Shown here piece by piece: positions 43,623 through 52,829 of a stretch of 64,000 nt of DNA. Origin of the DNA: Rubripirellula sp. (GTDB lineage Bacteria; Planctomycetota; Planctomycetia; Pirellulales; Pirellulaceae); assembly GCA_012270065.1 (NCBI GenBank), contig JAAXJB010000096.1:70707-134706 (forward strand). Direction: 5' to 3'. The notes under the pieces were generated by a model, which saw only the letters and a list, made by a program, of their open reading frames with translations, did no database searches and was not told the origin of the DNA. Within the stretch, counting starts at the first letter, position 1. Every line of letters starts with the position of its first letter. The position numbers were made by a program, and so were the translations under genes.

Positions 43623-43988
43623 TGAGGGTGATGGTGAACGGCTGAAAACTCGGGTGCAGTATTGATCGGCTTTCAGGTCTGTTGCTTCACGTGCTCGTTG
43701 GTGATGGATCTCGAAAAACAGGGCGAACCGGGAAGCTCCGGAGGTAGCTGAGCAGAGTTTTGTGGGGGGCGTTCCGTGGAATGAATCGGCATTGCTGGGC
43801 AAACAAAATCGATTCAAACGTGAAAATTGGACTTCGAAATCGTTGACGTGGATTTTGGATCTTTCCTGCTGCTTAACATACCGCAGTCGATAGCGCATTG
43901 TTGTATGAATGTGAAACGCAGGCAGACATCGGTCACGCGCTCATCCCGATTTTGGTTTACTGTTCCAACGCGAGTCAGATTTGCGTTC
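43623..43988. other. Intergenic region, nothing recognised
   Basis: This region lies between the hydrolase and the SDR gene. An upstream in-frame extension of the SDR gene (from 43827) exists, but the Rossmann motif starts only at 43989. No repeats or RNA features are seen. Confidence 0.35.
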
Positions 43989-44996
43989 ATGAAACGTGCA
44001 TTAGTGACAGGGGCGACCGGTTTCATTGGTTATCACCTGGCCAAGAGTTTGCTTGCAGAGGGGGTGGCCGTGAAGTGCCTCGTGCGCTCGCCTTCCCGAC
44101 TTGCTGAACTGTCGGAGTCCGGGGTCACGCTTGTACGTGGTGACTTGCTGGACACAAGTTCGCTGAACGAAGCCGTGCAGGGTGTTGATGTTGTTTATCA
44201 TTTGGCAGGACTAACAAAGAGTGTACGCCGCGGTGACTTGATGGAGGTCAACGGCCAGGGAACAAGGAATGTGTCGGAGGCGTGTTCGAAACTCGGTAAT
44301 CCACCCAGCTTGCTGTTGGTTTCATCGCTGGCAGCGGCTGGTCCAAGCATGGGCGACCTGCCACGTGTTGAAAAAGATGAAGTCAGTCCGGTTTCGCACT
44401 ATGGCCGTAGCAAGCGTGCTGGCGAACTGGCCGTCATGGATTTCGCCAGCCAGGTTCCGACGACAATCGTAAGGCCACCGATTGTGGTGGGTGAAGGCGA
44501 TCGCGATGCATTTCAGTGGTTTCAGTTGATTCAGAAATTGGGCATTCACGTCACTCCGGGCTTTTCCGATCACCATTATTCCCTGATTCATGTTGATGAC
44601 CTTGTTTCTGCTTTGATGCTGGCTGCCGAACGGGGGAGTCGATTGACGGGCAGGGCCGACGATGATGAAGGGATTTACTTTGCTGCCAGTGACGAAGTGC
44701 TCACCTATGCTGAGGTAGGACAGCTCATTGGCAAGTGTCTGGGACGCAAAAACACGCGTGTGGTGCATGTCCCTCTGTGGATGATCTGGGCTCTGGGGTT
44801 GGGTTCGGACTTGTGGGCCTGTCTTCGTAAAAAGCCTTCGATTGTCAGTGTCGACAAGTCTCGCGAGGCAGCCGCTGGTGCTTGGGCATGCTCGGCAGCC
44901 AAGATACGGAGTGAAACAGGTTTCCAGCCAGCGATGAGTCTGGAAAGCCGTCTGAGGCAGACCGCCGATTGGTATCGGCAGGAAAAATGGCTGTGA
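43989..44996 (+). CDS. NAD-dependent epimerase/dehydratase (extended SDR)
   Basis: Encodes 335 residues. The ATG at 43989 is followed directly by the nucleotide-binding motif VTGATGFIGYHLA; an upstream frame adds 54 unlikely residues. The extended SDR active site is present: Ser in LLVSSLAAAG and YGRSK (Tyr-x-x-x-Lys). VRPPIVVGEGD and LIHVDDLVSAL are also typical of the family. It resembles sugar epimerases and 3-beta-HSD/HpnA-like members; the substrate cannot be chosen by eye. It is cytoplasmic. It has no close operon partner, as 423 bases follow before the next gene. Confidence 0.85.
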   Translation: MKRALVTGATGFIGYHLAKSLLAEGVAVKCLVRSPSRLAELSESGVTLVRGDLLDTSSLNEAVQGVDVVYHLAGLTKSVRRGDLMEVNGQGTRNVSEACSKLGNPPSLLLVSSLAAAGPSMGDLPRVEKDEVSPVSHYGRSKRAGELAVMDFASQVPTTIVRPPIVVGEGDRDAFQWFQLIQKLGIHVTPGFSDHHYSLIHVDDLVSALMLAAERGSRLTGRADDDEGIYFAASDEVLTYAEVGQLIGKCLGRKNTRVVHVPLWMIWALGLGSDLWACLRKKPSIVSVDKSREAAAGAWACSAAKIRSETGFQPAMSLESRLRQTADWYRQEKWL

Positions 44997-45419
44997 TGTC
45001 TCTCAATCGTTTGGATCCACTGAAATCCAACGATTTACGGGTTGTGCGTGGGTTTTCCGTCGTGCCCGGGCGTCCGTCCTTCGTTGCAGTTCAGGTCAGA
45101 ATCCGTTTTTGACCCACGGCGCGGGATCAGGACGGGACTCAGATCGGCATTCATCGGTGATAGCGGTCAGGTAATCTGCTGTGGCTGATTTTCGTGAATC
45201 ACTTGGCAAATGCTGAAAAGAGACTGCTACAAGGCCACCAAGTTGTGACTATAATCGGCTACCCGCCGGATGTACCGGCTCGGATTCCAGCACGTCGCCA
45301 TGGCTGTCGTTCTCCCGCCCAGTATTTTGCGGGATGTCTGATTCGATCGGGAGTTTTCCGAAAGACTCATCGCCATCGCGAAGTGAAAAACAACCTCACA
45401 AGTGATCCACATCGACACA
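44997..45419. other. Intergenic region, nothing recognised
   Basis: About 420 bases between the SDR gene and the unknown secreted protein gene. Several small open frames cross it, but none has a recognisable family or ribosome site. No repeat or strong hairpin was noticed. Confidence 0.35.
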
Positions 45420-46961
45420 ATGAAAAGCGCCTTTTGCCTTCCCCTGTTGTTGACGTTTCTGCTCACGCCCACCATCGCTAACGCGCAGTTCGCTGGCATG
45501 AGAGCGCGGGTTCCAGCCGACGCTAACACACTTGTTCTGATCAATGCCCAAAAAATGTTCGGCTCGCGTATCGCTGACCGCGAGGGCTGGCAAGCCCGAC
45601 GAAAAGCAGCGTACGATTCCGGAATCTCTTCCTTGCCCCCTGATGCAACCGACGTGTTGATCGCCGGTCGGCACGACCTGAAGTTCGGTCATGAGGCCCT
45701 GTGGGAACTCGGGATGATGAAATTCTCCGAGAATCAGGAAGTGATTGACGTTGCCAAGCACTACGGTGGCACGATGGATGAAATCAGTGGTCACTCTGCG
45801 GTACGACTGCCAGATGACCACTTTGTGCTCCAGATGGGGCCTGCTTTCATGGCGTCGTATACGCCTGCAAACCGACAGGACGTTATGAGATGGCTGAGAC
45901 AGACAAATGTCACGGTGCCGGGTGGGCATCTTGCGCCATATCTTCAAACCGCCTTTGATTACGCCACGAAAGTCGGGACGCCGATCATCATGGCGATGGA
46001 TCTTGGTGGACTTCTTTCCACGAGCGAAATTGAAGAGAGAATCGTCAAGCTTGATTCGCTGAAGGGTGCGAATCTCCCGGGTGCTGAACTTGTCAGCCTG
46101 TTGCAGGGAATCCAGGGGATCACGCTTGGGATTTCCATCGATGATTCTGAACTTGGCGCGATTCGCGTCGACTTCGCTGATTCCGCTGAGATACTTGCCA
46201 AGGTTGGAAAGCCTTTGTTGCTTGAGATTCTGAAGAATCAAGGTGCGATGATTGATGACTTTGAAAAGTGGGAACCCTCGGTTACCGGCAACACTTTCAT
46301 GTTGCGTGGAAATCTGGGAGAAGAAGGGACGCGAAAGCTCATGAGTGTGATGGAGTTGCCAGCGTCCATGACTCACGCCGTGCAGATGGCAAGTTCTCCA
46401 GGGTCCAGTAATGAGAAGAATGACAAGCTGCTTGCGACCCAGCAGTACTGGAATTCCCTGAACTCGTTGATGACTGACCTGCGTGATGATCATCACTTCC
46501 AGTCCTTCGGGCAGGGTGCCATCTGGTATGACAAGTATGCTCGAAAAATTGATCGTTTGCCGATCATGAATGTGGACCCAAAGTTGGTCGACTTTGGCAG
46601 CACGATCGCAGCGACATTCAGAAACTGTGAGGCAATCATGCAGGGAGTCGGAATGTCAAGTGCTCTCAGGGTCTCGCAAACCGGTGGCAGTGGTACTTCC
46701 GGGTATTCGAATAGTTCGTTCGGTGGTTATCGTGCCAGCATGGGAACCTACGGATTCACGCCCTACGGGCCGCAAGCCATGGGGTCCGGTGTCAGTGCGA
46801 TGAACGCTTCGAGGCAGCAACAGGGACGGGATATCGCGATTATCCATACAGAAGAACGCAGCAAAGGAGCCAAGAGCCTGCGTGATATCTGGCGCCAGAT
46901 TGATAACCAGACTGCTGCAATGCGTAAGTATCTGGTCAATGAGTACAGTGCCAACTTCTAG
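45420..46961 (+). CDS. Secreted protein of unknown function
   Basis: Encodes 513 residues from the ATG at 45420, with a clear signal peptide (MKSAFCLPLLLTFLLTPTIANA). I do not recognise the family. The mature protein begins with a possible conserved opening (RVPADANTLVLINAQKMFGS), is mixed alpha/beta through residue 400, and has a Gly/Ser/Tyr-rich low-complexity stretch near 420-465 (GGSGTSGYSNSSFGGYRASM). It ends with a charged helix. No metal-binding, haem or catalytic motif is seen. A strong terminator follows, so it is the last or only gene of its transcript. Confidence 0.75.
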   Translation: MKSAFCLPLLLTFLLTPTIANAQFAGMRARVPADANTLVLINAQKMFGSRIADREGWQARRKAAYDSGISSLPPDATDVLIAGRHDLKFGHEALWELGMMKFSENQEVIDVAKHYGGTMDEISGHSAVRLPDDHFVLQMGPAFMASYTPANRQDVMRWLRQTNVTVPGGHLAPYLQTAFDYATKVGTPIIMAMDLGGLLSTSEIEERIVKLDSLKGANLPGAELVSLLQGIQGITLGISIDDSELGAIRVDFADSAEILAKVGKPLLLEILKNQGAMIDDFEKWEPSVTGNTFMLRGNLGEEGTRKLMSVMELPASMTHAVQMASSPGSSNEKNDKLLATQQYWNSLNSLMTDLRDDHHFQSFGQGAIWYDKYARKIDRLPIMNVDPKLVDFGSTIAATFRNCEAIMQGVGMSSALRVSQTGGSGTSGYSNSSFGGYRASMGTYGFTPYGPQAMGSGVSAMNASRQQQGRDIAIIHTEERSKGAKSLRDIWRQIDNQTAAMRKYLVNEYSANF

Positions 46962-46988
46962 CACCTGAGAAAGTTGCATTTTCCATGA

Positions 46989-47022
46989 CGCCAGTTGTCC
47001 TGTTGGGCGACTGGCGTTTTTT
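46989..47022 (+). terminator. Rho-independent terminator
   Basis: cgccagttgtcc and gggcgactggcg form a 12-bp stem (with G-T pairs) and a tgtt loop, followed by a run of six T. It lies 27 bases past the unknown secreted protein and before the convergent porin gene. Confidence 0.9.
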
Positions 47023-47084
47023 CATGGGGAAAGCAGGTTCGGTAAAAAAGCACGTGGCCGCCCGACGCCATGTTTGCTGGCGTG

Positions 47085-48746
47085 TCAGGGTAGATCGAAG
47101 ATGACCGCACATTGCACACGGTGCGCATCGGCTGATTGCAGGTCCTTGTTTGTTCGTGTGCCGTAAAGATACTCGATGCCGACGGTCATCCTGTCTTGTG
47201 GTTTTGCGAGCAGGTTGATCGCCAGATACGTTGTGCTCTTGACGCTGTCGTCGGCCTGTCCAGCAGTATTGTCCAGTTCGTTCTTTGCATAGGTGAAGTT
47301 GGAACTGAGTAAATCGTTCCATTCATGGGTGAGCCCGAACATCCATCCGAACATGGGAAGCAGGGCAGCCTGGTCAGCCGAGAGAGATGCGGCGTCCGGT
47401 AGCGATCTGTAACTGCCAATGCCGCGACCAAACAGCACCTGGGAGTAGGCTTTGGTGCGTCCGGTTAGCATCAGAACGGAGGTGAAATTCATCCCGCCCG
47501 CCGACTTGGTGATGATTCGCTGATTGGTCGGCTGAAAACCGACTTTCCGGTAAAGTGCAGCGGCTTGCAATTGAATGAGGTCTGTTGCCAGTCGGACATG
47601 GCCTACGAAATCTGGCGAAGGAGAACGCGACGTACCTGATGCAGGATCCAGATCAATGATGAAGCGAGTGTCTTCCAGTGAGAGAGCACCGGTGAGCAAG
47701 TCGTCACAGATCGGGAAACTGTAACGTGCCTGAGCTTGCCGGCGGTTCACTGAAGAGACGGAACCTTCAAAGTCCAGCGTTGCTGGAGCAGCTGCAACAT
47801 CGGTGAACGTTGTCCATGTTTTCCCGACGAGTAAACGACCATATTCACCATAAGCCTGACGCAGCCGGAAGTTGTCGTTCGCGCTGAAAAAGTCGCCTTC
47901 GACATAGATTTTGACGATCTCGTGTCCTCCCTTCCACCGGGTGTCGAAACTCAGTCTGGATTGCCTTGCATGAAATCTTGAATTTGTGCGTGGCAACGCG
48001 CCGACTGGAATCTGCGTGGTATCAAACGAGTCCGTCGAATCGATTGGATCAAAATCGTAGATGAAATCAGCTTTGACGTAGCCTCCGATTTTCATGGCCA
48101 CGTTCTTGCCATGGATGAGAAGCCCGTTCATGAAGTTTGGGGCTGCGTAAAAGTCCACGCCCACATTGAATTGGGAAACCGAGTTCACTCCTGAATTCGC
48201 ATAGCCACTGGTGGATTGCATGACCGGTGTGTCTACCGAAGGATCGAAATTGTTGACGCCGTCGACCTGGAAGTTGACAAGGTCAATCCGGTTGACGTCA
48301 AACTGTTCGAATGCTGCCTGATTCAACTGGTTGTCGATGAAAGCTGACAGGTTTTCGATTGGCGATTCGGGCGGTGTTGTGGATGATCCTTGTTGTGACA
48401 TGCCTGTGGTTGCAGAAGGCACCAATGGATGCTGCTTATCCAACCTGCTGTCAAACGCAGATGGGGCTGTGTGAATCACGTCATTACTGTCCGGGAGAAC
48501 GAGTCCACTGGGATTCATGAAATGATCTGGAAACCCCGGAGATGTGTTCCATGCATCAGGAGGGAACGACATCATCTTTGAATTGGCAGCAGATGGGGGG
48601 ACTGTTTCATCGAGCTGGTCCACCACAGCAGCGACTGAAGATTCTGACGATGCGGCGACGGGTGCGGTATTTTCAGCCCGAGTTTGGCACCATGTTGTGA
48701 CAAGCCCAAGCAGAAACATGAGACAGCAGCGGTGAGAATGAAGCAT
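47085..48746 (-). CDS. DcaP-like outer-membrane porin
   Basis: Encodes 553 residues with a signal peptide (about 1-24). Residues 25-210 form a Ser/Pro/Thr-rich, low-complexity N-terminal region. From about 218 the sequence shows the porin opening MKIGGYVKADFIYDFDP and then alternating amphipathic strands (RFHARQSRLSFDTRW, LLVGKTWTTF, IGSYRSL) to the end. This fits DcaP-type trimeric porins that admit anionic or dicarboxylate-like solutes. The long N-terminal extension may span or anchor to the periplasm; that is inference. It would provide outer-membrane uptake for released sugars or acids. Confidence 0.85.
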   Translation of the reverse strand: MLHSHRCCLMFLLGLVTTWCQTRAENTAPVAASSESSVAAVVDQLDETVPPSAANSKMMSFPPDAWNTSPGFPDHFMNPSGLVLPDSNDVIHTAPSAFDSRLDKQHPLVPSATTGMSQQGSSTTPPESPIENLSAFIDNQLNQAAFEQFDVNRIDLVNFQVDGVNNFDPSVDTPVMQSTSGYANSGVNSVSQFNVGVDFYAAPNFMNGLLIHGKNVAMKIGGYVKADFIYDFDPIDSTDSFDTTQIPVGALPRTNSRFHARQSRLSFDTRWKGGHEIVKIYVEGDFFSANDNFRLRQAYGEYGRLLVGKTWTTFTDVAAAPATLDFEGSVSSVNRRQAQARYSFPICDDLLTGALSLEDTRFIIDLDPASGTSRSPSPDFVGHVRLATDLIQLQAAALYRKVGFQPTNQRIITKSAGGMNFTSVLMLTGRTKAYSQVLFGRGIGSYRSLPDAASLSADQAALLPMFGWMFGLTHEWNDLLSSNFTYAKNELDNTAGQADDSVKSTTYLAINLLAKPQDRMTVGIEYLYGTRTNKDLQSADAHRVQCAVIFDLP

Positions 48747-48952
48747 GAACAGATTTCACCAGACGCAGAAATATTCGAATCCTCGGGGACTTAACATATT
48801 TACCGCCTCTGTTGAAAGTTCGATTTCAATTCCGCGTGAAACATCAATAGCGAAATCAGGGATTCTTTCCGCAGTCATCCCGGCACAAGGTAACGGCCAA
48901 CAGGGGGGGGATCACAGATTGGCAGATGCCCGGGTGATTGCCGGAACTCGCG

Positions 48953-50266
48953 TTACCGATGTTTCGCGGTTCCGTGGTTGGAAAGCTCAGATGTACGAGT
49001 TTGCACCAGAAAATGGACGCGGGCCAACCACAGGAAGGTAAGCGATGTGGTCGTCAGTACGATGCAAAATGCGAGACCGGCGCCCGTTGTTCCCAGCCAG
49101 CTTCCCAAAAGGAGTGTCAAGGTAATCATGCCCAGTGCACTTGATGCGGTGACACCCAACACAAGGCGATTCAATCCGCTGAATTTCAGATAGGCGGGAG
49201 CAAGCGAAAAAAGGCTCCAGAAGCAGCAGCCAATCGAGATCAGTACGAGTGCCGGATATCCGCTCACAAACGAATCTCCATACAAGCCCAGAATGGACCT
49301 GCCTGCCAACAGGATCACCATCAGGAATACAACACAAACGGCTCCAACCCAAATGAACCGTCTCTTTCTCATGGCGTCACCCTCGGACCATGCGTGACGC
49401 TCGATGAATACTGCAAGATAGGGTTGAAAGTACTTGTCTGTTGACTTGGAGAGCAGAAGGATGAGCCCACCTGTCTCGGCAGCGGCGGCAAAACTGGCTA
49501 CGTCTTCAGGCGTGATTGAAAGAAGGTCCAACGCGATAACGCTGGAGCGGAAAATCCATGAGACAAGCGTTGCCAGCGTCAGGAATGTCAAGCACTCGCG
49601 AATCCAGAAACCGCGATCAAACTCCGGGTTTGCTGTCAGAGCATCAGGGGGGGAGTGTTTGCGATAAGCGATCATCGCGAGGATCAGCCCCACGAGGGAA
49701 CCCATCCCAAAACAGCCGACTGCCCAGGTAGCACTGAACGAATTGATGAACTGGATTCCCAGCATCATTAGGGTAAGCGTTGTCAAAGGTACGACCAGTC
49801 TGGCGATGGTGGCACCTTGAATCGGAGCACGAATCGCCATCACGAAGTCGATTGCCATGCCTGCCAGAGCGGCAGCAGGCAGAAACAAGGCCGCGATCAG
49901 GATCGCATGATCTTCGTTCTCGCGTTGTTGACTGAGGTCACCCAACAAAATCATCAGCACCATGGCGCAACTTACAAGAAGCACCAGCCTGATTGAAAAT
50001 CGCCAGAATCCAGCGGTGAGATTCCATTTTTTTGATGCTTCATAAACCGGCAGCATTTGGATAGACAGTTTGCCCACCCCTGACTCGGAGAGCGTTGACA
50101 AGAGTGTCAATGTTGCAATCGCGACGGCATAGCTTTCAAATCCAACAGGACCCAGAGTCCGTGCAATCAGAATCGAAGTTGCATAACTGATGGCAAGGCT
50201 GATGAATGACAATATCACCAGTAAAGCGGCAGAGCGATCTTGGATACGGCTTTGGATCGATTTCAC
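48953..50266 (-). CDS. Polysaccharide-type flippase (MATE/MOP superfamily)
   Basis: Encodes 437 residues with about 12 hydrophobic helices and no signal peptide. The opening (YATSILIARTLGPVGFESYA) is typical of Wzx-like oligosaccharide flippases, as is the spacing of the helices. Such proteins move lipid-linked sugars across the inner membrane. No glycosyltransferase or polymerase gene lies beside it, so the transported molecule is unknown. The start is a GTG at 50266. A run of nine G lies 44 bases past the stop. Confidence 0.82.
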   Translation of the reverse strand: MKSIQSRIQDRSAALLVILSFISLAISYATSILIARTLGPVGFESYAVAIATLTLLSTLSESGVGKLSIQMLPVYEASKKWNLTAGFWRFSIRLVLLVSCAMVLMILLGDLSQQRENEDHAILIAALFLPAAALAGMAIDFVMAIRAPIQGATIARLVVPLTTLTLMMLGIQFINSFSATWAVGCFGMGSLVGLILAMIAYRKHSPPDALTANPEFDRGFWIRECLTFLTLATLVSWIFRSSVIALDLLSITPEDVASFAAAAETGGLILLLSKSTDKYFQPYLAVFIERHAWSEGDAMRKRRFIWVGAVCVVFLMVILLAGRSILGLYGDSFVSGYPALVLISIGCCFWSLFSLAPAYLKFSGLNRLVLGVTASSALGMITLTLLLGSWLGTTGAGLAFCIVLTTTSLTFLWLARVHFLVQTRTSELSNHGTAKHR

Positions 50267-50511
50267 CGAAAATGTCTTTCTTCGTGCCTGCTCGATTCAG
50301 TCTGAAACGCTTCACGCCAGTTGATTGGATACCGGAGATCACTGATTGTCCGGCATTCTCACAATGCCGTCCTGCTTTATTTTAATCGCGAGTGATTGCG
50401 TGTGCTTTTCGCTCAGATGATTGTTCTGCATTCACCTTTGAGGGCCTATGGTATACCGATCAACAGGCTTAAACTTCGGGTGTATGGGGTAATAGACTCT
50501 TTATCGGACAG

Positions 50512-52746
50512 GTGAATTTGAAAGATTCATTAAAACCAGAGAAGCCATCTGGTGGTAAATCGGATCACCCGGGGGATCGGCTGGCAGACGCACGACTTTC
50601 AAGGCTGGGGCTTTGGATTGGGAGCGGTTTGGTGCTGGGCATCGCCTGTGGTTTATTGTTTGGTGATCATTGCGAGCACCTCAATGTGCTCGGACAGGCT
50701 TACGTTGGCCTGCTGCAGATGACAGTGTTGCCGTACCTGTTGCTTTCTCTTGTCTCAAAACTGGGGCGTCTTGATCCTGCCCAGGCCAAGAGGCTGGGAT
50801 TTGCAACTGCCTCGGTTCTGCTTGCATTTTGGCTGCTTGCCATTTTGATCATCGTGATTGTTTCTTTTGCGTTACCGAGCATCACGGGAGCGTCGTTCTT
50901 CAGTCCAGACCATGGTGCATTGATGGCACCGCATCAGGATTTTGTGACCACCTTCATTCCCACCAACGTTTTTCGTGCCTTGACCAACGAATACGTACCC
51001 GCTGTCGTTGTTTTCTGTCTGTTCTTTGGTACAGCTTTGATGATGACACCAAGGAAGGAACCTGTACTGGACTTTCTGGATCTCTGTTCCAGTGGCATCA
51101 GTCGAGTCAATCTGTTTCTGATTCGTCTTGCGCCACTGGGTTTATTTGCCTTGACGGCAGCAGCAGCTGGCACCATGCGATTTGAAGAACTGTCACGGCT
51201 CCAGGCTTACCTGTTGATTTTCATTGCAGCCAGTGTCGTTGCCACGTTTGTCGCGTTACCACTGTTTGTGACATCACTGACCCATATTCGTTACCGCGAT
51301 ATGGTTCGAGCCGCTCACGAACCCATGTTGACCGCAATTGCAACAGGAAAGCTTTTTGTCGTCTTGCCTCAGATATCGGAGCGTGCAGAAGAGTTATTGC
51401 ATGTTGACGATCAGAGTCGGCCCGGAATTGAGGACTCGACTGCCAGCATTCTTGTTCCTTTGGCATATCCGTTTCCGCACATTGGAAAAATATTTGCCTT
51501 CCTGTTTGTCGCTTTTGCCGCCTGGTATGTGGGTGACGATCTCGGGCCGGTCGATACTGCTGAGATGGCAACCACAGGAGTGGTGTCGAGCTTTGCCAGT
51601 CCATTGGTCAGCATTCCGTATATGTTGGACAAATATCAGTTGCCTCAGGACCTGATGGCATTATTCGTGCTCCCGGGTTTCATCACCACTCGCGTTGCAG
51701 ATGTCGTGGGCGTCATGCATTTGATGACGTTGACTGTGATTGTCACGCAGGTTTTGCAGGGCCAGTTGAAAGTGCGTCTGGTCCGGATGGCCGGGGCGTT
51801 GGTGATCATGAGTGTTTGTTTGCTGACGGTTTGCGGAGTTGGAAGATGGTATCTGGCGAACACAAAGCTCGACTACACTCTCGATGAACAGTTCCTTGCT
51901 CTGGGGATCCCGGACCCTCACAGTGAGGTGGTCGTTTATGAATCACGCAACGAAGTTCCCGAAAGAACATTCGAAGGCGAGAAGATGCTTGAGCTTCTGG
52001 CCAGCGAGAAAGTTCTGCGTGTTGGTTACCGGACAAAGCATTTGCCCTATTCGCATTTCAATCGTCGTCACGAACTGGTCGGTTTTGATGTCGAGTTGAT
52101 GCACCGTCTGGCGGCGCGTTTGAATGTTCGGCTGGAGTTTGTTCCCTACACCTATGACACGGTCATTGAACAATTGGATTCGGGTGAAATCGACATTGCC
52201 ATGAGTGGGTTGGTGATCAAGCCGGAGCGTTTGCTGCACGTTGGTTTTTCCCGTCCTTACCAGCAGGCGACAGTCGCCATCGCCGTTCGTGATCATCGAA
52301 GAGATGAATTCGATTCCCATGCGATCGACGGCATTCCGGACAGTGTCCGGAAGTTGGGTACCGATGAAGTGGATACGGCCAGACAGGCACGACGAAGGCA
52401 CGCGAAAGTCGAGTTTGAAGTGGTTGATTCCCTTGACGCCTTTTTCAGGGGAGAACGCCCGGATCTTGATGGTCTGATTCTGCCTGCAGAAGAGGGGGCA
52501 GCGTGGAATGTGCTCTATCCGGAACACGCGGTGGTGATCCCAAAACCGGAGGTCCATCGTCCGGTTGGTTTGGCTGTTCGGAGGAATGATGCGGAGTGGG
52601 TTCGGTTACTGGATCGGTTTCTGGATTTCGAGGAGATGGATGGTACGCTGCAAAACTTGCGTGAATACTGGGTCGAGGGAGGTGGGACCAAGGATCAGCA
52701 GCCTCGGTGGTGCGTATTACGTGACGTGTTGCACTGGATCCCCTGA
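50512..52746 (+). CDS. Dicarboxylate/amino-acid:cation symporter fused to a periplasmic solute-binding domain
   Basis: Encodes 744 residues from a GTG at 50512. Residues about 25-440 are an SDF/DAACS-type symporter (GltP/DctA-like) with about 8-9 helices, the hairpin region and the VLPGFITTRVADV segment. After a last helix near 430-450, residues about 490-735 form a type 3 solute-binding domain (EKVLRVGYRTKHLPYSHF, LVGFDVELMHRLAARLNV, GEIDIAMSGLVIKPERL), predicted to face the periplasm. In usual systems the binding protein serves an ABC transporter. Here it is covalently joined to a secondary transporter, perhaps to capture or sense the same amino acid or acid. The frame is continuous. Confidence 0.9.
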   Translation: MNLKDSLKPEKPSGGKSDHPGDRLADARLSRLGLWIGSGLVLGIACGLLFGDHCEHLNVLGQAYVGLLQMTVLPYLLLSLVSKLGRLDPAQAKRLGFATASVLLAFWLLAILIIVIVSFALPSITGASFFSPDHGALMAPHQDFVTTFIPTNVFRALTNEYVPAVVVFCLFFGTALMMTPRKEPVLDFLDLCSSGISRVNLFLIRLAPLGLFALTAAAAGTMRFEELSRLQAYLLIFIAASVVATFVALPLFVTSLTHIRYRDMVRAAHEPMLTAIATGKLFVVLPQISERAEELLHVDDQSRPGIEDSTASILVPLAYPFPHIGKIFAFLFVAFAAWYVGDDLGPVDTAEMATTGVVSSFASPLVSIPYMLDKYQLPQDLMALFVLPGFITTRVADVVGVMHLMTLTVIVTQVLQGQLKVRLVRMAGALVIMSVCLLTVCGVGRWYLANTKLDYTLDEQFLALGIPDPHSEVVVYESRNEVPERTFEGEKMLELLASEKVLRVGYRTKHLPYSHFNRRHELVGFDVELMHRLAARLNVRLEFVPYTYDTVIEQLDSGEIDIAMSGLVIKPERLLHVGFSRPYQQATVAIAVRDHRRDEFDSHAIDGIPDSVRKLGTDEVDTARQARRRHAKVEFEVVDSLDAFFRGERPDLDGLILPAEEGAAWNVLYPEHAVVIPKPEVHRPVGLAVRRNDAEWVRLLDRFLDFEEMDGTLQNLREYWVEGGGTKDQQPRWCVLRDVLHWIP

Positions 52747-52772
52747 GGTTTCCCGATGTTTCGCCCGTGTGC

Positions 52773-52811
52773 GTGAGGTGAGAAGCATGCTTGGGTGAGG
52801 TGAGAAGAATG
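52773..52811. repeat. 22-bp tandem duplication, about 1.8 copies
   Basis: gtgaggtgagaagcatgcttgg is followed directly by gtgaggtgagaagaatg. It lies in the 83-base gap between the convergent symporter and kinase genes. Confidence 0.75.
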
Positions 52812-52829
52812 ATTCCAGCTTTTCGTGAA

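Noticed and set aside
45396-46496. Antisense frame of 366 codons opposite the unknown secreted protein
   Set aside because: The plus-strand frame has a signal peptide and a downstream terminator; the antisense frame has neither.
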